Origin: Candidatus Aminicenantota bacterium
GTDB lineage: Bacteria > Acidobacteriota > Aminicenantia > UBA2199
DNA length: 5,865 bases
Assembly (NCBI GenBank): GCA_020355945.1
Contig: CP070627.1
Location: 1,970,284 to 1,976,148, forward strand
Direction: 5' to 3'
Shown: positions 1 to 4,480 of the stretch, one piece after another
Numbering within the stretch: the first letter of the stretch is position 1
Layout of the letters: each line of letters opens with the position of its first letter
Translations under genes and position numbers: made by a program
The notes under the pieces: model-generated
Database searches by the model: none
What the model saw: the letters and a program-made list of their open reading frames with translations, nothing else
Told to the model about the DNA's origin: nothing

Positions 1-477
1 ATAATAATGGCTAAAATTTACCCAGTTGGTATTTTCCAGCCGAAATTCTTTTTTTAAATCACCATTCTTGTTTATCCGGATAATTTTAGATGGGTTATTA
101 TTATGGATAATTATTCTGTCCCCGATAAGGTAAAGATTCGAAATAAAAGTTACTTCACCAGGACCTTGCCCGGTATTGACAAGACTTTTTATAAAATCCC
201 CGTTCTTTGAAAATTTAAGCACCCGGTTACTGTCCAATACATAGACATTCTCCTGCAAATCCGCATAAATCCTGGAAGGGTATTTGAAATAGAAAGATTC
301 ATCGGTTTCTTTAATTTCAAGTACCTTTTGCAGCGTTACCTGCCTGTCAATTGGTGTATTAATCGTTTTCCCATTTGAAAATAAGAAGGGAGTGAAAAAA
401 CACACAGCCCAGGAAAATAACGTAAGAACAAATATTAGTCCCTCATTAGCAAAAATGCTGAAAATTTTCTTCTTCAT
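1..477 (-). CDS. 6-bladed beta-propeller protein, N-terminal part (runs off the left edge)
   Basis: The frame is open from ATG at 477 to base 1 with no stop, giving 159 residues and an incomplete C-terminus. The start is supported by a strong Shine-Dalgarno AGGAGGT (complement of 481-487), 3 nt before the ATG. Residues 1-35 are a Lys-rich start followed by a hydrophobic stretch (about 13-34), which reads as a signal peptide or membrane anchor, so the rest should lie outside the cytoplasm. From about residue 65 it shows propeller blade strands: NVYVLDS (77-83), LKFSKNGDFIKSL (87-99), then GQGPGEV (103-109). The GQGPG[ED] turn is typical of the 6-bladed beta-propeller (NHL-like, DUF4934-type) family. 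The same elements occur in the same order in the gene at 3397-4470, so the two are paralogues. No catalytic residues can be named; a binding or scaffold role is possible. It lies 87 nt downstream of the XRE gene on the same strand and may share its transcript. Confidence 0.85.
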   Translation of the reverse strand, partial: MKKKIFSIFANEGLIFVLTLFSWAVCFFTPFLFSNGKTINTPIDRQVTLQKVLEIKETDESFYFKYPSRIYADLQENVYVLDSNRVLKFSKNGDFIKSLVNTGQGPGEVTFISNLYLIGDRIIIHNNNPSKIIRINKNGDLKKEFRLENTNWVNFSHYY

Positions 478-564
478 GCTACCTCCTATCTTTACTTGTT
501 ATAAGTATAAGGGAACATCCTATCAGAAAAAAAGTGCAAATGCAATACTCCATTGGTTTATTTC

Positions 565-879
565 TTAAACCCTGATTTCTACTTTTCCAGTGAATAAAAA
601 ATGAATATATTGTGACACATGAACTGTTAAACCCTGGTCCTGGTTAAACATTTTACCTTGGCCGGTCAATATCCAATGCAAATCCACATTGAACACGATT
701 AATAAGGAATACAACAGTTGGACCGATGGTTTTCTCTTTTCAGCTTCCACAAGCGACATAAACGACTGGGATATGCCTAATTGTCTGGCAAAGTCCTCCT
801 GGGTTAAACCCAATCTTTCACGTACCGCCCGTATTCGATCGGCAGCCGCATTTAAAAAATTGTGGGAATTTAGAAGCAA
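565..879 (-). CDS. XRE-family helix-turn-helix regulator with TTG start
   Basis: This gene encodes 104 residues. Residues 15-70 form a Cro/CI-type (XRE) helix-turn-helix: IRAVRERLGLTQEDFARQLG, then the recognition helix region ISQSFMSLVEAEKRKPS, then helices up to WILTGQGKMF (69-78). That last motif is common just after the HTH in many small XRE regulators. The last 26 residues have no recognisable domain, so this is a minimal DNA-binding protein, probably a dimer. The only possible start is TTG at 879: an in-frame stop lies four codons upstream and no ATG or GTG precedes the HTH. No good Shine-Dalgarno is visible before it, so it is probably weakly translated, or its true 5' end has been lost. 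A 14-bp palindrome at 909-922, 30 nt upstream, could be its own operator. It may control the propeller gene downstream, or the divergent RiPP cassette, but that is inference. Confidence 0.85.
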   Translation of the reverse strand: MLLNSHNFLNAAADRIRAVRERLGLTQEDFARQLGISQSFMSLVEAEKRKPSVQLLYSLLIVFNVDLHWILTGQGKMFNQDQGLTVHVSQYIHFLFTGKVEIRV

Positions 880-908
880 GTGGACGGTGCTTTACTTTTT
901 GACTTTTT

Positions 909-922
909 TGTATTTTAATACA
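909..922. promoter_or_regulatory. 14-bp palindrome upstream of the XRE gene, candidate operator
   Basis: TGTATT and AATACA are perfect inverted halves separated by TT. The site lies 30-43 nt upstream of the XRE start codon, where a leader or promoter would be expected. Small XRE repressors usually bind short palindromes of this size and often autoregulate. A TAAAAT on the minus strand overlaps the palindrome and could be a -10 box, but I see no good -35. The A+T-rich composition makes a chance palindrome possible. Confidence 0.3.
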
Positions 923-991
923 GACAAGGAGATGGTGAACCATTAGGCCACAGCTTCGCAAGGAGACGAATGAAGATAAGAGTCTGAACCG

Positions 992-1023
992 GGATTTACC
1001 GGATTACAGGATTACCATGATTT
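992..1023. repeat. Degenerate tandem GGATT(T)ACC-type repeat
   Basis: Four consecutive units of 7-9 nt read GGATTTACC, GGATTACA, GGATTACC and the decayed ATGATTT. Similar GGATT-rich stretches, often preceded by CTGAACC as here, are dispersed intergenic repeats that I recall from many environmental genomes, for example next to GxxExxY-type genes. The link to those families is from memory; only the tandem pattern is visible directly. Confidence 0.4.
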
Positions 1024-1049
1024 CCCCCCAAATCAGCAGGAATAAAAGC

Positions 1050-1101
1050 TTTTTAAATAAGGTGGCAGGCAAGGATGCCATTCAGATATTTTTAAATAAG
1101 G
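1050..1101. repeat. 13-nt direct repeat, two copies 39 nt apart
   Basis: TTTTTAAATAAGG occurs at 1050-1062 and again exactly at 1089-1101. The 39-nt offset is a multiple of three and keeps one reading frame (FLNK in both copies), so it could be a relic of a coding repeat. It could also be a binding-site pair or chance in A+T-rich DNA. Confidence 0.3.
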
Positions 1102-1438
1102 ATCCTCAATTACAATATCAGTCCAATCGACAGGAACGAATTGTGAACACCCATTAGAGTCATTAAAAAATATACGGATATTTTACTTCCATGACGATAA
1201 TTTAGCTATTCAAATTCTTGACCGTGGAGTGGATGGAGAGGATTGGTTATTACAAACTTCTCCCTCTCATTACTTGTCAACGGCTGGTCCGGCACATTGA
1301 CGCCGTCAAGACCCGGTTGGGTGTTCGAGCCAAGAAGGCTCACTTATAGTAATTTTGGGTCAGATCAAACCAACCAAAACTATGTGGTATATCAAGGCAG
1401 TAACCGGGTGACTATTTCCGGGGCTGCCAAGCAAGCTG

Positions 1439-1479
1439 AAGGGGTGTAAGTGATATTCTTGACCGGCACCTTTTTTTTT
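1439..1479 (+). terminator. Possible intrinsic terminator before the cassette promoter
   Basis: AAGGGGTG (1439-1446) can pair with CACCTTTT (1467-1474), giving an 8-bp stem with two G-U pairs and a 20-nt loop. It is followed by the rest of a run of nine T (1471-1479). The stem is modest and the loop long, so efficiency is doubtful. Its position, about 30 nt before the strong promoter, would insulate the cassette from upstream transcription. Confidence 0.3.
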
Positions 1480-1507
1480 GACCATAAAAAATTCTTCCTG
1501 GTGTGGC

Positions 1508-1536
1508 TTGACAAGCGAACAAATTTCGATTATAAT
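1508..1536 (+). promoter_or_regulatory. Perfect consensus sigma-70 promoter for the RiPP cassette
   Basis: The -35 box TTGACA (1508-1513) and -10 box TATAAT (1531-1536) both match the consensus exactly, with the optimal 17-bp spacer. Transcription would start near 1543, about 247 nt before the radical SAM start codon. All genes from there to the right edge are on this strand and closely spaced, so this is the natural promoter of the operon. No clear operator palindrome overlaps it. Confidence 0.8.
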
Positions 1537-1601
1537 AGGCTTTTTAAAGAAGGTACAAAGGTACAAGAAATGGCTGTAGTAAGAAGAAACTTGAGTTGGG
1601 G

Positions 1602-1790
1602 ATGCAGAAAGCATGTACTTTCCTATTGCGAAATTATGCTGATCCCCTGGAACAAGGATGTGATATTTTTCAAGAAGAAATTGCTTTTCATCATGTTACT
1701 TCTGGAGCCCCAGCAAAAATGATTGAGTTTGGAATAATTTCTTTGAATGTCAAATATTCTTCAAGGTGTTACTTTGAAATGGAGAAATAA
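1602..1790 (+). CDS. Possible small leader protein overlapping the radical SAM start
   Basis: A 62-codon frame from ATG 1602 (or 64 codons from TTG 1596) ends in TAA at 1788-1790, and its last A is the first base of the radical SAM ATG. This TAATG junction is typical of translationally coupled genes. The product is mildly acidic in the middle (EQGCDIFQEE) with three Cys (5, 20, 56), no membrane segment and no family I recognise. Codons look plausible (many GAA, GAT, GCT, GTT). Against it, neither start has a properly spaced Shine-Dalgarno. A competing 50-codon frame at 1570-1722 has an ATG with AAAGG 8 nt upstream, but its product (basic and hydrophobic) is less protein-like. The stretch may instead be an untranslated leader. 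Treat it as unproven. Confidence 0.35.
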   Translation: MQKACTFLLRNYADPLEQGCDIFQEEIAFHHVTSGAPAKMIEFGIISLNVKYSSRCYFEMEK

Positions 1791-3130
1791 TGAATAATGA
1801 GTCCAACATCAGTTATGTAAAAAAAGATTATAATATTGACAATTCTATAGATTTACCAAAAATAATATCATATCATAAAGTTAATGATATGCATTTATAT
1901 ATTGCATCCGAAAAAGCTTCCTGGATTTCTTTAAATGATTTTGGGAAAAGACTTTTAGACTATTTTAAAGAGGGTTTTAGCATAAGAAAAATAATAGATG
2001 AAATGCAAAAAGAAAATATAAATAAAGAGGATATTCTAAAAGAATTGGAAAAATTTTTGATAAAAATTGAAAGAAAAGGCTTTTTAGAAACAGCAGTATT
2101 AAAAGAGGAGGATATAAAAATCATTTTACAACTTTTTATAACAAACAAATGCAATCAAAAATGTGTTCATTGTTATATGGATGCTGGAGTTGCCAATTAT
2201 AATGAATTGGGTACAAGTGATTTCTTATCAATAATAGATGAATTTTCAAAAATTCATAAAACAAAAGTTGTTTTCTCAGGGGGGGAACCATTGATTCGCA
2301 CTGATTTTTTTGAATTGGCAAAGAGAGCAAAAGAAAGAGAACTGGAAGTAGCATTATTTACTAATGGAACATTAATAAATCCGACTATGGTCGAGAAAAT
2401 AGAAGCATTTGTTGATGAAATCCAATTTAGCTTAGATGGTGCGACTCAATCAGTAAACGATAAAATAAGAGGTAAGGGGGTTTATAAAAAAGTCATTAAT
2501 GCAATCAATTTATTAAAAGACGTTAATATCAAAAAAAGAGTTGCAATTGTTTTAATGCCTCAAAATGTAGATGATTTTAAAAAAAATGCCGAAGAATTGG
2601 CTAGATCTTTAGAAAATGTTGAATTAAAATTTGGATTTGCAACAACAGAAGGAAGAGCAAATAAATCTTTTAAGTTCAAATCTGATCTTGAAGCAGAAAA
2701 AGAGTCCCAAATAATATTAGAGAAATTGTATAAAAAGAGATTGAAAATAATGGCAAAATATGAGCCAAATTTAAAAGTGAAAAACTGTGGATATGGAGAG
2801 GTCATTTCGATTTCTAGCATCGGCGATATTTTTCCGTGTGCCATATTGAAATTCAAAGCTGGAAATATAAAGAAGAATAAGTTGTCTGAGGTTATTAAAA
2901 AAATAAGAGATGAGGCGATCTCTTCTAATGTTGAAAATCTGGAGAAATGCCAACAATGTGATTTAATCTATATATGCTTTGGAGGATGTAGATTAAACAA
3001 TATGACCCACAATAATGACATTTTAAAGCCATATTGCAACAAAGAAAAAAGAGAAATTTTATATAAAAAGCTTGTACTAAGAGATCAATTTGACGCACTT
3101 TCAATATGGTTAAATCAAAAATCATTATAG
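1790..3130 (+). CDS. Radical SAM/SPASM peptide maturase with N-terminal PqqD-like (RRE-like) region
   Basis: The product has 446 residues and starts at ATG 1790 behind TGGAG (1780-1784) at 5-nt spacing. Residues 1-105 resemble a PqqD-like peptide-binding fold (RiPP recognition element): short strands, SLNDFGKRLLDYFKEGFSI, then two helices ending KIERKGFLE. The radical SAM core (about 110-300) has C121-x3-C125-x2-C128 for the 4Fe-4S cluster that cleaves S-adenosylmethionine, GGEP at 164-167 for SAM binding, and TNGT (191-194) and SLDG (214-217) barrel strands. The C-terminal SPASM domain has all seven cysteines in canonical spacing: C333-x11-G-x4-C350, C387-x2-C390-x5-C396-x3-C400, and C416, enough for two auxiliary Fe-S clusters. 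Such RRE-rSAM-SPASM enzymes make thioether, C-C or other crosslinks in RiPP precursors. The likely substrate is the Cys-rich peptide encoded 15 nt downstream. The gene is very A+T-rich (11 G+C in 1981-2040), unlike the exporter, which hints at separate ancestry. Confidence 0.93.
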   Translation: MNNESNISYVKKDYNIDNSIDLPKIISYHKVNDMHLYIASEKASWISLNDFGKRLLDYFKEGFSIRKIIDEMQKENINKEDILKELEKFLIKIERKGFLETAVLKEEDIKIILQLFITNKCNQKCVHCYMDAGVANYNELGTSDFLSIIDEFSKIHKTKVVFSGGEPLIRTDFFELAKRAKERELEVALFTNGTLINPTMVEKIEAFVDEIQFSLDGATQSVNDKIRGKGVYKKVINAINLLKDVNIKKRVAIVLMPQNVDDFKKNAEELARSLENVELKFGFATTEGRANKSFKFKSDLEAEKESQIILEKLYKKRLKIMAKYEPNLKVKNCGYGEVISISSIGDIFPCAILKFKAGNIKKNKLSEVIKKIRDEAISSNVENLEKCQQCDLIYICFGGCRLNNMTHNNDILKPYCNKEKREILYKKLVLRDQFDALSIWLNQKSL

Positions 3131-3134
3131 ATAT

Positions 3135-3142
3135 AAGGAGGT
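3135..3142 (+). promoter_or_regulatory. Extended Shine-Dalgarno of the precursor gene
   Basis: AAGGAGGT is a full-length anti-16S match ending 3 nt before ATG 3146. It is the strongest plus-strand ribosome binding site in the window. It fixes the start and frame of the precursor peptide and fits a gene needing much higher translation than its enzyme. Confidence 0.85.
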
Positions 3143-3145
3143 AAA

Positions 3146-3298
3146 ATGCTTGAAGATAACATTTTTTCAATTGTTTTACCGGTATTTAATGGCTCCGGTT
3201 TCGGGCCCGATCCCGGGACAGTTTGTACCACTAACTCAAATTATTACACTTCAGGTCAACAGAGATCAACATGCTGTTGTGGGTGTGATAAGGATTAA
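3146..3298 (+). CDS. Cys-rich RiPP precursor peptide, 50 residues
   Basis: A 50-codon gene runs from ATG 3146 to TAA 3296-3298, 15 nt after the radical SAM stop and behind AAGGAGGT. The start MLEDNIFSIVLPVF (1-14) is a short amphipathic leader-like segment with the only acidic residues before residue 22. Then comes a Gly-, Ser-, Thr- and Asn-rich part with GSGFG (16-20), PDPG (21-24), C27, NYY (32-34), and a tail STCCCGCDKD (41-50). The five Cys are 27, 43, 44, 45 and 47. The peptide has no membrane segment. Small size, leader/core polarity, a Cys cluster, and direct linkage to an RRE-rSAM-SPASM enzyme and an ABC exporter all mark it as the modified peptide precursor. I do not recognise the family; it does not look like SCIFF, subtilosin-type or PqqA peptides. 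The product may be a sactipeptide or ranthipeptide, a metal-binding peptide, or a C-C crosslinked one. The core-encoding DNA is G+C-rich (22 of 30 at 3191-3220) against 9 of 35 at 3146-3180. Confidence 0.85.
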   Translation: MLEDNIFSIVLPVFNGSGFGPDPGTVCTTNSNYYTSGQQRSTCCCGCDKD

Positions 3299-3309
3299 AA
3301 TGTTTGGAC

Positions 3310-3364
3310 AGCTAAAACGCCAGGTACAGAAAAAAAAATTGTTAATATACCTGGCGTTTTAGCT
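3310..3364 (+). terminator. 17-bp perfect hairpin after the precursor: terminator or attenuator
   Basis: The 17 bases at 3310-3326 are exactly complementary to 3348-3364 (stem contains GCCAGG/CCTGGC), enclosing a 21-nt loop with nine A (3330-3338). Three further T (3365-3367) follow the right arm, so the T run after the stem is short. It lies 11 nt after the precursor stop and 32 nt before the next start codon on the same strand. The likely role is partial termination and 3'-end protection, giving more transcript for the maturase and precursor than for the propeller and exporter. This arrangement is common after bacteriocin-type precursor genes. Confidence 0.8.
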
Positions 3365-3396
3365 TTTCCACTAGCTTTATGAACGGAGATTAATCT

Positions 3397-4470
3397 ATGA
3401 AAATCATCTTTTTTATTTTCGTCTTTATTATTGGGATTTTCCAGGTTGTTCCAAAAGTAAATATGAAATTGAGACTGGAATCACCTATATCCTTTGGTCA
3501 AAACGAAATTTCACTCGACAGTATATCCTCTATTTGCGAAAGTCAAGAGAAAAATGTCTTTGTACTTGATGCTAAAGCCTATAAAGTTTATAAATTCTCA
3601 GTTGAGGGAAAATATTTATTATCTTTTGGTAATAGGGGGCAAGGGCCTGGAGATTTTGTCATGCCCCACACTATACAAATTTCAACTGATGGAAATCTTG
3701 TAGTAAATGAACAAAGAGATTTTGCTTCTATTTTTAATACAGATGGAAAATTCCTGGAACGTATTAAAGTTAAAAAAGGATTGGGTGTCTATTTTATTGA
3801 CTACAACCTTTTTTATTGCTGGACCTGGGAAAAAAAACATAAACAACAATTACTAATCAATGAAAAGGGAAATATTATAAATTCTTTTTTTTCTATTGAT
3901 TTTGATAAATTTTCAATTAGTCTGCCGGATGAAACCGGTAGATTGGTTATGTTCAATTATTACGCAGAGGAATATACGCCGTTCTTTGTCTTCAGTCATT
4001 ACAAGAAATATTCTGCCATCGGGATTAGCGATAAATATGAAATTTTTATAATACAAAATGATGGAAAGGTGGTAAGTAAAATTATTAATAATATTAAGCC
4101 GTATGAAATATCCAAAAACGAAAAAAATTATTTTAAGGATGCAATCAACAATTACTATAAATTTCCCAAACAGGTAAAAAAAAGGTTCATTAAGCGAATA
4201 CCCGGATATAAAAATTTCTTTAATAATATTTTACTATCAGATCAATATGTATGGATTTTTAGAATCAAAAAGGACATTACTAAAGAAAATACAGGTATTT
4301 CAGTTGACCTGTATACTTACGATTCAAAATTCAAAGGAACTCTGATTATTAAAGAAGCACCTATTTTTATCTCTGATAAAAATATATATTTTGTTAGAAC
4401 AAACCAAAATGAAGATTTATTTCTTATTAGATACAAATACTTTATTGAAAAAGATTTCACGAATATGTAA
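3397..4470 (+). CDS. 6-bladed beta-propeller protein with N-terminal anchor
   Basis: The product has 357 residues, a full-length size for this family. The start has GGAG (3385-3388) at 8-nt spacing. Residues 1-20 are almost wholly hydrophobic after one Lys (IIFFIFVFIIGIF), reading as a signal peptide or uncleaved anchor; there is no lipobox Cys. Blades are visible from about residue 45: NVFVLDA (53-59), VYKFSVEGKYLLSFG (64-78), GQGPGDF (81-87), then FNTDGKFLERIKV and further strand-turn repeats of the xxDGK type to the C-terminus. These match the propeller at 1-477 motif by motif. Propellers of this kind often sit beside RiPP or secretion genes in uncultured bacteria, but their function is largely unknown. 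Here the protein lies between precursor and exporter, so binding, folding or extracellular processing of the exported peptide is plausible, as is sensing or immunity. No catalytic residues are identifiable. It ends 10 nt before the exporter start. Confidence 0.87.
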   Translation: MKIIFFIFVFIIGIFQVVPKVNMKLRLESPISFGQNEISLDSISSICESQEKNVFVLDAKAYKVYKFSVEGKYLLSFGNRGQGPGDFVMPHTIQISTDGNLVVNEQRDFASIFNTDGKFLERIKVKKGLGVYFIDYNLFYCWTWEKKHKQQLLINEKGNIINSFFSIDFDKFSISLPDETGRLVMFNYYAEEYTPFFVFSHYKKYSAIGISDKYEIFIIQNDGKVVSKIINNIKPYEISKNEKNYFKDAINNYYKFPKQVKKRFIKRIPGYKNFFNNILLSDQYVWIFRIKKDITKENTGISVDLYTYDSKFKGTLIIKEAPIFISDKNIYFVRTNQNEDLFLIRYKYFIEKDFTNM

Positions 4471-4480
4471 GTGAGTAGAA

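Larger units (their letters stand above)
923..1438. other. Gene-poor spacer between the XRE gene and the RiPP cassette
   Basis: I see no convincing gene here. The frames are short and lack ribosome binding sites. A 46-codon plus-strand frame at 1017-1157 contains FLNK twice, 13 residues apart, reflecting the direct repeat listed separately. A frame at 1098-1298 is open between stops but has no start codon. A 68-codon frame at 1243-1449 starts with TTG, has no Shine-Dalgarno, and resembles nothing I know. Two weak hairpins occur: a 9-bp stem with a 3-nt bulge (1273-1284 with 1302-1310), and GAGCC/GGCTC around AAGAA (1327-1341). It may be decayed coding DNA plus dispersed repeat sequence. Confidence 0.5.

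Noticed and set aside
504..539. Promoter for the left propeller gene (TATACT on the minus strand at 504-509, TTGCAC at 534-539)
   Set aside because: The spacer would be 24 bp, and at 17 bp only a T run is found, so the pair is not credible.
689..946. Plus-strand frame of 85 codons
   Set aside because: It lies opposite the clear XRE gene, with no ribosome binding site or recognisable product.
1243..1449. Possible 68-residue protein
   Set aside because: It has a TTG start, no ribosome binding site and no recognisable motif. It is described as part of the spacer instead.
1360..1614. Minus-strand frame of 84 codons across the cassette promoter
   Set aside because: It has no Shine-Dalgarno or family resemblance, and it overlaps the terminator-like and promoter elements on the other strand.
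3150..3362. A 70-codon plus-strand frame overlapping the precursor
   Set aside because: It starts at a TTG without its own Shine-Dalgarno, lies +1 to the well-supported precursor frame, and runs through the whole perfect hairpin.
3299..3362. A 20-codon frame starting at the ATG right after the precursor stop
   Set aside because: It has no proper ribosome binding site and is made almost entirely of hairpin sequence.
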